From Ruminococcus flavefaciens (GTDB lineage Bacteria; Bacillota; Clostridia; Oscillospirales; Ruminococcaceae): a DNA stretch of 64,000 nucleotides. A model generated the notes under the pieces. The model had not been told where the DNA came from, made no database searches, and worked only from the letters and a program-made list of their open reading frames with translations. Below, one piece after another: positions 25,464 to 33,940 of the stretch (position 1 is its first letter; each line of letters begins with the position of its first letter). Location of the stretch: contig CACYSQ010000008.1 in the NCBI GenBank assembly GCA_902777125.1, forward strand, positions 80,580 to 144,579. The letters are read 5' to 3'. The position numbers and the translations under genes are program-made.

Positions 25464-25499
25464 GTTTTTCTAACCTCCTTTGTCGCAAAATAACGGTCT

Positions 25500-25560
25500 G
25501 AAACCCCGGAACTGCCGGGGGGGCGAGCCATGCGTACCAAAGCTCACGATGCATGGCAGC
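25500..25560 (-). promoter_or_regulatory. Structured 5' leader of spoVG
   Basis: On the transcript, GCCATGC and GCATGGC pair around an ~17-nt internal region, and CCCCGG and CCGGGG pair just after. Both hairpins lie between the promoter and the ribosome binding site. No known riboswitch consensus was recognised. Confidence 0.45.
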
Positions 25561-25578
25561 ACTGACCGACCTAACATC

Positions 25579-25607
25579 ATTATATATCATAATTAGTTAA
25601 ATTGCAA
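25579..25607 (-). promoter_or_regulatory. sigma-A promoter of spoVG
   Basis: Minus strand TTGCAA, 17-bp spacer, perfect TATAAT. The -35 hexamer is palindromic, and on the plus strand it is followed 16 bp later by TATAGA (25624-25629), a possible divergent promoter for murC. Confidence 0.75.
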
Positions 25608-25743
25608 GCTGTTTTTTTAGTTATATAGAAAAAATATATAACAACAATAATGCGCCATAGTTAAAAATCGCGCATTAAAGCCTTTTTCAGCCTCGGCAGC
25701 CTTTTTCAGCCGGGCAAATATTTTCACAGGAAAGGTGTCAGGT

Positions 25744-27156
25744 ATGGATAAGAATATTCTGAACGGCAAAAAACACATTCATTTCATCGGTATCGGAGGC
25801 TCCGGTATGTACCCCCTCGCCCAGATACTCCACTCGCAGGGCTTCTTCCTCACAGGCTCGGACAACAATGAGACCGAGACACTCGAAGCTGTACGGAAAA
25901 TGGGCATTCCGGTGTTCATAGGTCAGAGGGCTGAGAATATTGAGGGCGCTGACCTCATCGTCCACACTGCCGCGATAATGGAGGATAACCCTGAGCTCAT
26001 GGCTGCAAGGGCAAGCGGTGTTCCCGTTCTCGAACGTGCCGATATGCTCGGTATAATAACAAGCCGCTACGAAAATGCGGTCTGCGTTTCCGGCACCCAC
26101 GGAAAAACTACCGCTACCTCGATGATAACCCAGATACTCTATACAGCCGGAGTTGACCTTTCGGCTTATATCGGCGGAAAGCTCCCCTGCATAGGCGGAA
26201 GCGGCATTGCCGGCAAAAGCGATATCCTCGTCTGCGAATCCTGCGAGTTCGAGGACCACTACCTCAAGCTTTTCCCCGATATTTCGGTCATTCTCAATGT
26301 CGATGCCGACCACCTCGACTACTTCGGAACTCTCGATAACGTCATCGCTTCTTTCCGGAAATTCGCCGGAAATACCTCGAAGGTCCTCATCGTCAACGGC
26401 TCCGATGCCAACACCATGAAGGCTGTCGAGGGACTTGACAAGCAGATAATCACCTTCGGCAGGGACAACTCCTGCGATTTCTACCCGGAGAACATCAGGC
26501 ATGAGAACGGTCTGCTCACGACCTTCGATGCCATGAAAAACGGCGAAAAGCTCGGAACGGTAACTCTCCATGTCGCCGGTATCCACAACGTCCTCAACGC
26601 CCTCGCCGCCGTTGCAGTCTCGGACTTCCTCGGCGTGGACTTTGCCGCTGTTCAGAAGGGGCTGGAGGAATTCCGCGGTGCAAAGCGCCGTTTCGAGAAG
26701 CTCGGCTTCGAGAAGGGCGTAACGGTCGTTGACGACTACGCCCACCACCCGACTGAGCTCGAGGCAACTCTCCGTGCCGCAATGGAGATGGATTTCAACC
26801 GCGTATGGGCGATATTCCAGCCTTTCACATTCTCCCGCACGAAGATACTCCTCGACGATTTCGCAAGAGTATTGCAGATACCCGACAGGACCGTCCTCAC
26901 CGACATCATGGGAAGCCGTGAGAAGAACACCTACGGCATCTTCACACGGCACCTCGCCGAAAAGATACCGGACTGCATATGGTTCCCGCAGAACGAGGAC
27001 GAGGAGTGGACAGATGAACGCAAATACGCCAATTTCCAGCAGATATGCGATTATGTGTGCGAGAACGTTCAGGAGGGCGACCTCGTGATAACTCTCGGCT
27101 GCGGAGACGCCTACAAGATCGCGAAAATGATACTGAAAAAGCTTGCGGAGGGATAA
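25744..27156 (+). CDS. murC: UDP-N-acetylmuramate-L-alanine ligase MurC
   Basis: Adds L-alanine to UDP-MurNAc in cytoplasmic peptidoglycan precursor synthesis. ATG 25744, with AGGAAAGG eight bases upstream, gives 470 residues; a GTG nine bases earlier lies within that site. The N-terminal UDP-binding GIGGSGMYPLAQIL (about 14-27) is a Rossmann fold. The ATP loop SGTHGKTTA is near 115 and VDDYAHHPTE near 330, the latter being typical of MurC. It lies outside the dcw cluster and is followed directly by lexA. Confidence 0.93.
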   Translation: MDKNILNGKKHIHFIGIGGSGMYPLAQILHSQGFFLTGSDNNETETLEAVRKMGIPVFIGQRAENIEGADLIVHTAAIMEDNPELMAARASGVPVLERADMLGIITSRYENAVCVSGTHGKTTATSMITQILYTAGVDLSAYIGGKLPCIGGSGIAGKSDILVCESCEFEDHYLKLFPDISVILNVDADHLDYFGTLDNVIASFRKFAGNTSKVLIVNGSDANTMKAVEGLDKQIITFGRDNSCDFYPENIRHENGLLTTFDAMKNGEKLGTVTLHVAGIHNVLNALAAVAVSDFLGVDFAAVQKGLEEFRGAKRRFEKLGFEKGVTVVDDYAHHPTELEATLRAAMEMDFNRVWAIFQPFTFSRTKILLDDFARVLQIPDRTVLTDIMGSREKNTYGIFTRHLAEKIPDCIWFPQNEDEEWTDERKYANFQQICDYVCENVQEGDLVITLGCGDAYKIAKMILKKLAEG

Positions 27157-27157
27157 T

Positions 27158-27742
27158 ATGTCAGTAAACGATAAGAAAATCGAGGTCTTCAACTATATAA
27201 AGCGCCGCCTCAACGAGGGAACATCGCCGTCTGTCCGCGAGATAATGGACGCTATGGACTTCCATTCGACCTCAACGGCTCACAGATATATCGAAATGCT
27301 CGTCAGCGAGGGACTTCTCGAAAAGACCTCCAACCTCAACCGCACTCTGCGTCTTCCCAACAGCTCTACTGCATCTGTTCCGGTGATAGGCACAGTAACC
27401 GCAGGTCAGCCGATAACCGCTATCGAGGACATAACCGGCTACATCGGCTTCGAGACCGAGGGCTGCGACCCTTCGGAGCTTTTTGCGCTGAAAATACGCG
27501 GTGAGAGCATGATAAACGCCGGCATACTCGACGGGGATATCGTTATCGTCCGCAGCACGGAATACGCTGAGAACGGCGATATCGTGGTTGCCCTTGTGGA
27601 CGGCGAGGAGGCTACGGTCAAGACCTTCTACAAGGAAAGAGGACATTACCGTCTCCAGCCGGAAAATGACACAATGGAGCCTCTTATCTTCGATGAGGTC
27701 ACTATCCTCGGACGCGTCATCGGTTTAAAACGGTATTACTGA
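27158..27742 (+). CDS. lexA: SOS repressor LexA
   Basis: Represses DNA damage genes until RecA filaments trigger self-cleavage. ATG 27158 follows GGAGGG, giving 194 residues, 1 bp after the murC stop. The N-terminal winged helix spans about 1-65 (SPSVREIMDAM, STSTAHRYIEML recognition region). The autocleavage Ala-Gly pair is in VTAGQPI (near 83), the catalytic Ser in RGESMINAG and the catalytic Lys in ATVKTFYK. It is transcribed with murC, an unusual linkage. No GAAC-N4-GTTC type box was found in front of murC or lexA. Confidence 0.94.
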   Translation: MSVNDKKIEVFNYIKRRLNEGTSPSVREIMDAMDFHSTSTAHRYIEMLVSEGLLEKTSNLNRTLRLPNSSTASVPVIGTVTAGQPITAIEDITGYIGFETEGCDPSELFALKIRGESMINAGILDGDIVIVRSTEYAENGDIVVALVDGEEATVKTFYKERGHYRLQPENDTMEPLIFDEVTILGRVIGLKRYY

Positions 27743-27748
27743 AAAAAC

Positions 27749-27893
27749 GTGTAGGGGGCGATGAATCTCGACTGTTGCCTCGGTCGGTGCTTCTGCCTGC
27801 GGCAGAGGTGTCCGCCGGACACCCGCACCCCACATCGACCCACCCGGAATAACGGGTATATCGTGGGCAGATGTAGGCATCTGCCCCTACACC
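27749..27893 (+). repeat. Composite intergenic repeat containing family D
   Basis: Begins GTGTAGGGGGCGATG and ends CATCTGCCCCTACAC, so its ends are related to those of family A. Inside, 27774-27830 (GTTGCCTCGGTCGGTGCTTC onward) is nearly identical to the inverted complement of 44368-44425. No gene is visible in 27743-28032. Confidence 0.65.
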
Positions 27894-27940
27894 AAGTTCT
27901 TACTTCCCGATCCGATTTCAGAAAATATCGCAAATCCCCC

Positions 27941-27969
27941 TTGCATATTGAAAAAAAATGTAGTATAAT
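27941..27969 (+). promoter_or_regulatory. sigma-A promoter of zapA
   Basis: TTGCAT, 17-bp A-rich spacer, TATAAT, about 65 bp before the zapA start. Confidence 0.75.
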
Positions 27970-28032
27970 GTAGAGTGGTACATTTCTGCTCGTTTACAGC
28001 AGTCAAAAATATACCTGAAAGGAAGAAACAAA

Positions 28033-28398
28033 ATGCTCAACGATGTCAAAGTTTCGATCTGCGGCAAGGAGTATAAGCTCAAGACCTCGGAATCACCCAA
28101 TTACGTCTACGCTCTCGCAAGAGCTCTCGAAGCCAAGATCAACGAAATAATGAACTCCGGAAGCGGCTCCTCACCCTATGCCGCCTCCATGATGGTCGCT
28201 CTCAGCCTCCTCGACGACCTCAATAAGGCTAACCAGCGCCTCGACAATATCCGTACACAGACAAAGGAATATGTCGATGAGGCCGGAAGAACACGCATTG
28301 AGCGTGACGCTGCCCAGAAGGAGATCGAGGTGCTAAAATCCAAGATAGTCCAGCTTGAAAATATGGTCAAGCTCCGTCAGCTCAAGGACAGCATCTGA
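28033..28398 (+). CDS. zapA: Z-ring associated protein ZapA
   Basis: Small FtsZ-bundling protein that stabilises the Z-ring. The 121 residues begin with the family globular head (VKVSICGKEYKLKTSES, about 5-21), then the YVYALARALEAKINEIM helix and a long C-terminal coiled coil (about 55-115) for dimerisation. Start follows AAAGGAAGAAAC. The stop overlaps the start of the U32 peptidase gene (TGATG), so the two are co-translated. Confidence 0.9.
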   Translation: MLNDVKVSICGKEYKLKTSESPNYVYALARALEAKINEIMNSGSGSSPYAASMMVALSLLDDLNKANQRLDNIRTQTKEYVDEAGRTRIERDAAQKEIEVLKSKIVQLENMVKLRQLKDSI

Positions 28399-30431
28399 TG
28401 AAGCGTCCGGAGATTCTCGCCCCGGCTGGCAGCATGGAAACTCTCCGTGCGGCTCTGCGTTCCGGTGCGGACGCGGTCTATGCCGGAGGTAAGAGGTTTT
28501 CCGCAAGAAGCAGCGCCTCCAACTTCACCAATGAGGAGCTCGCTGAGGCTGTCCGGCTGTGCCACCTTTACGGTGCAAAGCTTGATCTTGCCGTAAATAC
28601 GCTTGTTTCGGACGCGGAAGTCCCTGATTTCTGCGAATACATAAAATATGCCGCCTCCATAGGCGTTGACGCCTTTATCGTGCAGGACTGGGGCTGTGCC
28701 GAGCTGATAAGACGGTGCGTTCCCGATGCAGTCCTCCACGCCTCAACACAGATGTCCGTGCATACCGCTGAGGGTGCCGAAATGCTCGGTAAACTGGGAT
28801 ATTCAAGGGTAGTTCCTGCCCGCGAGCTGGACAGGGACGCTATCGCTGAGATATGTGCAAAGGATATCGAGGTCGAGGTCTTCGTCCACGGCGCACTTTG
28901 TATGTCAGTCTCCGGACAGTGCTATATGTCGGCATTTATGGGGTCACGCTCCGCGAACCGCGGCTGCTGCGGACAAGCCTGCCGGCTTCCGTTCACAGCC
29001 TCCGGGAACCGGAACAAGGCTGCTCTCTCGCTGAAGGATCTCTCACTTCTCCCCCGTGCGGACGAGCTTGCCGCTCTCGGCGTGGATTCGCTGAAAATAG
29101 AGGGCCGCATGAAGCGTCCCGAGTACGTTGCATCTGCCGTTCACGAGCTTTCAGCCGCACTTGACGGCGAAGTCCCCGATATGTCCACGCTGAAAGGCAT
29201 ATTCTCGCGCGGAGGCTTCACGGACGGCTATTTTACCGGCAAAAGGCAGGATATGTTCGGCGTCCGCGAAAAAGAGGACGTAACTGCCGCGCATACCCTC
29301 ATTCCCAAAATACATGAACTTTACCGCTTCGAGCGTCCCGTGCATACCGTGGACTTCCACGCTGTTCTGTCCCCGGACGAGCCTCTCTCCGTAACGGCTG
29401 TCTGCAACAGTATTTCCGTCACGGCCGAGGGCAATATACCCGCACAGGCGGCGAGCCGTCCTGCCGATACCGAGTCTCTCTCACGGCAGCTCTCGAAGCT
29501 CGGCGATACCGTTTTCCGCTGCGGCAGGGTCACTGCCGACATCACCGGCAGTCTTTTCGTGCCTGCCGGTCAGCTCAACGAGCTGCGCCGCAAGCTCATC
29601 GAACAGCTTGCGCCCCTTGTTGCGGAACGGTTCACTCCTCATTTCACCGTAACTGATTATGTCCCGGAGCTTGCGGCGGCTTCCCGAAGGGAAGCACCGG
29701 CAGGCACACCGCCGGTACGGACGTTCTGCCGGACTGCTGAACAGGTCGTTGCTGCTGCTGAATACAGCGAATACGTCGCAGTACCGCTGAAGCTCATAAC
29801 TCCGGAGCTTCTGGAAAGAGTACCGGTCGGAAAGGTGATCGCCTCGCCGCCGAGGTTTATTTCCGATGCGGCAGGACTTGAAACAGAGCTGAAAAGGGTA
29901 CGTTCACTCGGAGTGGAACGCCTCCTGTGCCACACTCCCGACTGCATTGCTTTCGGGAAACGACTAGGCTTACGGCTGCACGGCAGCTTCACGCTCAACA
30001 TCTACAACTCGTTCAGCGCGGAGTATATGAAAGGTCTCGGACTGGAGGACTGCATCGTCTCGGTCGAGGCGACCTTGCAGCAGATCGCGGATATACGCGC
30101 CTCGCTGCCGCTCGGCGCTGTGGTTGGCGGCAGGATACCGCTTATGCTCACACGGAACTGTCCCATTAAAAATGAGGTCGGCTGCGGAAAATGTTCCCGC
30201 CGGCTGACAGACCGCACGGGCAGGAGCCTCCCGGTAGCCTGCTCGAAGGAGTACGTCGAGATACTCAATCCGGACTGTCTTTATATGGCGGACAGATCAG
30301 ACGAACTGCACGGCGTGAGCTTTACCGTGATCCTCCTCAATAACGAAGACGCTGCACAGACCAAAGCCGCTATACTCGGCGAAAAACCTTCCTCCCACAT
30401 CACCCGCGGACTTTACTACAGAGGTATCTGA
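28398..30431 (+). CDS. U32 family peptidase / rRNA hydroxylation-type protein
   Basis: U32 proteins include collagenase-like peptidases and the RlhA/TrhP group that hydroxylate RNA nucleotides; the role here is inferred only at family level. The 677 residues open with PEILAPAGSMETLRAAL and have AVYAGGKRFSARSSASNF near 26-43. The U32 cysteine cluster is at about 180-200 (GSRSANRGCCGQACRLPF) and the LKIEGRMK block near 235. A DUF3656-like region and a later domain with GCGKCSRRLTDRTG (near 595) complete the protein, the long form seen in Firmicutes. It overlaps zapA and is 1 bp from dut. Confidence 0.88.
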   Translation: MKRPEILAPAGSMETLRAALRSGADAVYAGGKRFSARSSASNFTNEELAEAVRLCHLYGAKLDLAVNTLVSDAEVPDFCEYIKYAASIGVDAFIVQDWGCAELIRRCVPDAVLHASTQMSVHTAEGAEMLGKLGYSRVVPARELDRDAIAEICAKDIEVEVFVHGALCMSVSGQCYMSAFMGSRSANRGCCGQACRLPFTASGNRNKAALSLKDLSLLPRADELAALGVDSLKIEGRMKRPEYVASAVHELSAALDGEVPDMSTLKGIFSRGGFTDGYFTGKRQDMFGVREKEDVTAAHTLIPKIHELYRFERPVHTVDFHAVLSPDEPLSVTAVCNSISVTAEGNIPAQAASRPADTESLSRQLSKLGDTVFRCGRVTADITGSLFVPAGQLNELRRKLIEQLAPLVAERFTPHFTVTDYVPELAAASRREAPAGTPPVRTFCRTAEQVVAAAEYSEYVAVPLKLITPELLERVPVGKVIASPPRFISDAAGLETELKRVRSLGVERLLCHTPDCIAFGKRLGLRLHGSFTLNIYNSFSAEYMKGLGLEDCIVSVEATLQQIADIRASLPLGAVVGGRIPLMLTRNCPIKNEVGCGKCSRRLTDRTGRSLPVACSKEYVEILNPDCLYMADRSDELHGVSFTVILLNNEDAAQTKAAILGEKPSSHITRGLYYRGI

Positions 30432-30432
30432 T

Positions 30433-30870
30433 ATGAAAATAACCTTCAAAAAACTCGACCCGAAGGCTGTCATTCCCTCGCGGGCTACTCCCGGAAGCGC
30501 CGGAATGGACGTTTGCGCCTGTCTCGACGGACCGGTAACGCTCGCTCCCGGCGAAATAAAAATGATACCGACAGGTCTCGTGGCTGCCTGTGACGAAACG
30601 GACGTCGCACTGCTGATATACCCCCGCTCGGGACTTTCCGCAAAGCATGGGATCTCCCTTGCAAACTGCGTCGGAGTCGTTGACAGCGACTACCGCGGCG
30701 CATGGTACATACCGCTCATAAACAACGGAAGCTCGGACTTTACCGTTGGAAACGGAATGCGTATCGCACAGCTTATCCCAACGCGTATACTCATGCCGGA
30801 AATAGAGGTCAGCGATGACCTCCCCGAAACAGAAAGAGGCTCCGGCGGCTTCGGCTCGTCAGGAGTTTGA
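30433..30870 (+). CDS. dut: dUTP diphosphatase
   Basis: Trimeric dUTPase that removes dUTP and makes dUMP for thymidylate synthesis. The 145 residues carry the five family motifs in order: PGSAGMDVCA (near 20), PRSGLSAKHGI (near 65), GVVDSDYRG (near 80), GMRIAQLI (near 105) and the closing RGSGGFGSSG (near 136), which completes the active site of a neighbouring subunit. Embedded in the zapA to mreB run. Confidence 0.95.
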   Translation: MKITFKKLDPKAVIPSRATPGSAGMDVCACLDGPVTLAPGEIKMIPTGLVAACDETDVALLIYPRSGLSAKHGISLANCVGVVDSDYRGAWYIPLINNGSSDFTVGNGMRIAQLIPTRILMPEIEVSDDLPETERGSGGFGSSGV

Positions 30871-30905
30871 GAACAAAACGCCCAAAAGGCAGAAGGAGAT
30901 AAGAA

Positions 30906-31169
30906 ATGAAAAAGACACTCTACATGGTGCTGCTCATACTGGCAGCGACGTTTCTCGGCGACATTATCGGCACAAACGCCTACGGCTCGCTGAAATGGCT
31001 CGGCTACTCCAAGACCCTCAAATTCAACCCCGGCACGTTCATTGACACAGATTCCTTCAAGCTCGCCTTCGGATTTTTCCTGTCATTCAACGTTTGTCAG
31101 ATACTTCTCGTACTCGCGGCTGTCATGGTCTACTACAAGACTGCCCCGAAGCTTATAACAGGAAAATAA
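30906..31169 (+). CDS. DUF4321-like small membrane protein
   Basis: 87 residues with two membrane segments (about 4-22 and 60-80) separated by a short loop (GTFIDTDSFKLAFGF). This resembles DUF4321 proteins, which in Clostridia often sit just before mreB; function unknown. Start follows AAGGAGATAAGAA. The 108-bp gap to mreB contains a run of CTCTCAACTCTCCA-type text. Confidence 0.6.
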   Translation: MKKTLYMVLLILAATFLGDIIGTNAYGSLKWLGYSKTLKFNPGTFIDTDSFKLAFGFFLSFNVCQILLVLAAVMVYYKTAPKLITGK

Positions 31170-31277
31170 TTGAAATTGAGAAGCATGAACCAAGAGCTGA
31201 ACAGGGAAAGCCTTCCCGGTACCCTGCACTCTCAACTCTCAACTCTCCACTCTCAACTTTTTTAAGGAGCTGCATGA

Positions 31278-32294
31278 ATGTTTACTAAAGATATTGGTAT
31301 CGACCTCGGTACCGCAAATACCCTCGTATATATGAGAGGGAAAGGCATAATACTAAGAGAGCCCTCCGTTGTTGCTGTCAATACCCGCACGGATAAGTGC
31401 CGCTATGTCGGCAAGGAGGCTAAGGAGGTCATCGGACGCACTCCCGGCTCTATCGTTGCTGTACGTCCCCTCAAGGACGGCGTTATCGCTGATTTCGACA
31501 TCGCCACTACTATGCTTCAGGAGTTCATCAGAAAGGCTCTCCGCGGCACTCTCTTCACTAAGGCTAATGTCATTATCTGTATACCCTCTGGCGTTACTGC
31601 CGTTGAAAGGCGAGCCGTCCGCGAATCCTGCAAAAAGGCCGGTGCCAACAACGTCCTCATAGTGGAGGAGCCTATGGCTGCCGCTATCGGTGCAGGTCTC
31701 CCCACCAATTCCCCTGCCGGAAGCATGATAGTCGATATCGGCGGAGGTACCAGTGAGGTCGCTGTCATCTCTCTCGGCGGCATTGTCGCTGCACGTTCCG
31801 TAAGATGTGCCGGCGATGAGTTCGACAACGCCATCATCAACTATATCAAGAAAAAGTACAACCTCCTCATAGGCGAGCGCACTGCCGAGAACGTCAAGCT
31901 CGAGATCGGCAACGCTTTCCCCAGTGATAAGGAGGAAACTATGGAGATAAAGGGAAGAAATCTTCTCAATGGTCTCCCCGAGAACGTCACCGTGAGCTCC
32001 GCTGAGATACGCGATGCCCTCGTTGAACCGCTCTCCCGCGTTATCGACGCGATAAAGTCCACGCTCGAAAAAACTCCCCCGGAGCTGTCCGCAGATATCA
32101 TCGACCACGGCATCACTCTTGCCGGAGGCGGCGCTCTCCTGCGCGGTCTCGACAGGCTCATCAACCGTGAGACCGGTATGCCCGTATATATCGCCGAATA
32201 CCCGCTCGACTGCGTTGCCGAGGGTACAGGCAGGATACTCGAGCATATCAACGATTATCAGGACGCTCTTTCCGAAAACATAAAGTATTATTAA
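31278..32294 (+). CDS. mreB: Rod-shape actin homolog MreB
   Basis: Bacterial actin that guides lateral wall synthesis. The 338 residues contain the phosphate 1 motif DIGIDLGTANT (about 4-14), phosphate 2 IVDIGGGTSEVAVISL (near 150) and the adenosine motif LAGGGALLRGLDR (near 280). Start follows AAGGAGC. First of the mreB-mreC-mreD-PBP2 set. Confidence 0.97.
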   Translation: MFTKDIGIDLGTANTLVYMRGKGIILREPSVVAVNTRTDKCRYVGKEAKEVIGRTPGSIVAVRPLKDGVIADFDIATTMLQEFIRKALRGTLFTKANVIICIPSGVTAVERRAVRESCKKAGANNVLIVEEPMAAAIGAGLPTNSPAGSMIVDIGGGTSEVAVISLGGIVAARSVRCAGDEFDNAIINYIKKKYNLLIGERTAENVKLEIGNAFPSDKEETMEIKGRNLLNGLPENVTVSSAEIRDALVEPLSRVIDAIKSTLEKTPPELSADIIDHGITLAGGGALLRGLDRLINRETGMPVYIAEYPLDCVAEGTGRILEHINDYQDALSENIKYY

Positions 32295-32304
32295 GGAGGA
32301 GCAG

Positions 32305-33159
32305 ATGCGTGAATTCATAAAAAGCACCAGATTTAAAATTCTGCTTGCTTTTCTCGCCTTTCTCGTGGGCATAATGATATATGCCGTTACAAAGGGCGGA
32401 TATTCCGTTTCGGGCGTTTCCTTCATAAATACGCTCACAAAGCCTTTCCGCAAGGCTTCAAACAGCATCAGCATGAGCTTCGAGAAAAAGCTCGACAAGA
32501 TGAAGAACGCCGATGAATACTATGAGGAAAATGAACGCCTGAAGGCTCAGATAGGCGAAATGAACAAGAAGCTCACCGATTACGACTCAATTAAGGCTGA
32601 ACGCGATGAGCTCCGCAAATTCGTCAGCATCAAGGAGGAGCATGAGGACTATATCCTCTCCGTTCCCTGCAAGGTCATGGGCTTCGTTACCAACGACCCC
32701 TTCCGTTCATTCACTATCGACAAGGGCAAAGCCGACGGCATCGAGCCGAACTGTCCCGTTGTAACTGCGGAAGGTCTTATCGGCATTACTCTCGAGGTCT
32801 CCGAACACGTTACCACGGTCCGGACGATACTCTCCCCTGACCTCTCCGTCGCCGCGGTATGCTCGTCCTCGAATGCGGATTCCGGTATCATCGAGGGCGG
32901 AGTCGTTGCTGCCGAAAGCGGCAGAACAAGGCTTATCCACGTCAGTCCCAAGCACAAGCTCAAGGAGGGCGACCTCATGATAACTGCCGGCTCGAGCGGA
33001 ATGTTCCCGAAGGATTACCCCATCGGTACTATCAAAAGCATCGGCTATGACTCGAACGGTCTCTCCGTAACAGCCGTGATAGAGCCTTGCAGCGACATCA
33101 CCCGTCTCAACTCCGTAATTGTCATCACCGATTTCAGCGGCAAGCGGGAGGACGACTGA
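32305..33159 (+). CDS. mreC: Rod-shape determining protein MreC
   Basis: Bitopic elongasome scaffold that activates PBP2. The 284 residues have a membrane segment at about 11-28, a coiled coil at about 60-110 (YYEENERLKAQIGEMNKKL) and the MreC beta-barrel domain after it (GFVTNDPFRSFTIDKG, GLIGITLEVSEHVTTV). Start follows AAGGAGGAG, 10 bp after mreB. Stop overlaps the mreD start. Confidence 0.94.
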   Translation: MREFIKSTRFKILLAFLAFLVGIMIYAVTKGGYSVSGVSFINTLTKPFRKASNSISMSFEKKLDKMKNADEYYEENERLKAQIGEMNKKLTDYDSIKAERDELRKFVSIKEEHEDYILSVPCKVMGFVTNDPFRSFTIDKGKADGIEPNCPVVTAEGLIGITLEVSEHVTTVRTILSPDLSVAAVCSSSNADSGIIEGGVVAAESGRTRLIHVSPKHKLKEGDLMITAGSSGMFPKDYPIGTIKSIGYDSNGLSVTAVIEPCSDITRLNSVIVITDFSGKREDD

Positions 33160-33728
33160 TGAGGCTCAGAACACCCCGCGAAAAACGGATCCTCTACATC
33201 AAGACTGCCGCAAGGTGGTTCCTCTACTATTTTCTGATCTTTTTCAGCTTTATATTCATGACCTCCGGCACATGGATGAAGCCTATCCTGCTCATACCGA
33301 TACCGATATTCATTTCCATGAACAATAACCAGTACGCCTCGGTATTCACGGGAGCGATATGCGGCTTTCTCATTGATATAAGCTGCGGAAAGCTCTTCGG
33401 CTACAATGCCGTTCTGCTCTCGGTATTCTGCATTGCGACCTCGCTCGCATTCGAGCTCTACCTGAAAAACAAGTTCGTCAACTGCATACTCATTTCGGCA
33501 GCGGCAGCATTCATACAGTGCTGGCTCGATTACAAGTTCTACTATCAGATGTGGAAATACGACGATGTGCAGCGCATCTTCTGGAGGGTCTCGATGAAGG
33601 TATGGCTGTATACGGTCATTTCCTCGTTCTTCGTGTTCCTGCTCATAAAGCTGATAAACCGCTTCCTTATGCCGAAGGCTCACCTGACTATCGAGGAAGC
33701 CATTATCACAAGAAATCAGCAGCAATGA
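33159..33728 (+). CDS. mreD: Rod-shape determining protein MreD
   Basis: Polytopic partner of MreC. The ATG at 33159 shares one base with the mreC stop (TGATG), giving 189 residues with five or six membrane segments. The pattern of aromatic-rich helices and the FTGAICGFLIDISCGKLFG stretch (about 64-82) fits MreD, a family with low conservation, so position is the main support. Confidence 0.85.
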   Translation: MRLRTPREKRILYIKTAARWFLYYFLIFFSFIFMTSGTWMKPILLIPIPIFISMNNNQYASVFTGAICGFLIDISCGKLFGYNAVLLSVFCIATSLAFELYLKNKFVNCILISAAAAFIQCWLDYKFYYQMWKYDDVQRIFWRVSMKVWLYTVISSFFVFLLIKLINRFLMPKAHLTIEEAIITRNQQQ

Positions 33729-33752
33729 GCGTACACACCGTCAAAGCATCTT

Positions 33753-33841
33753 GTAGGGGCGCACATTGTGCGCACGAATGATTACCGAATACGCTGCCGG
33801 AAATAAATACAAACGGCACGGCGAACGATGTTCGCCCCTGC
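33753..33841 (+). repeat. Family A repeat, copy 2
   Basis: Same architecture as 18879-18967: GTAGGGGCGCACATTGTGCG, the GCCGGAAATAAATACAAACG core and GGCGAACGATGTTCGCCCC, here ending TGC. Confidence 0.8.
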
Positions 33842-33851
33842 AATGATTTCA

Positions 33852-33874
33852 GATCCGTCCGCGTCAGCGGACAC
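33852..33874 (-). repeat. Family B hairpin repeat
   Basis: GATCCGTCCGC then GCGGACAC, an inverted copy of the 3958 unit, followed by low-complexity CACTATGCACTAAGAACTAAG text up to the PBP gene. Confidence 0.65.
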
Positions 33875-33940
33875 AACGATCATGCATTATCCAAGCACTA
33901 TGCACTAAGAACTAAGAACTTGCCGAAAAAGGAGGCAATT

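Noticed and set aside
25464..25570. spoVG leader as a known riboswitch
   Set aside because: No aptamer consensus (c-di-AMP, SAM, preQ1, glycine or T-box) could be matched by eye.
25738..27192. Long open frame antisense to murC (about 480 codons)
   Set aside because: Mirrors the codon bias of murC; no ribosome binding site, composition unlike other proteins, and murC is certain. Similar antisense frames opposite mreB, the sortase pair and the helicase were dropped for the same reason.
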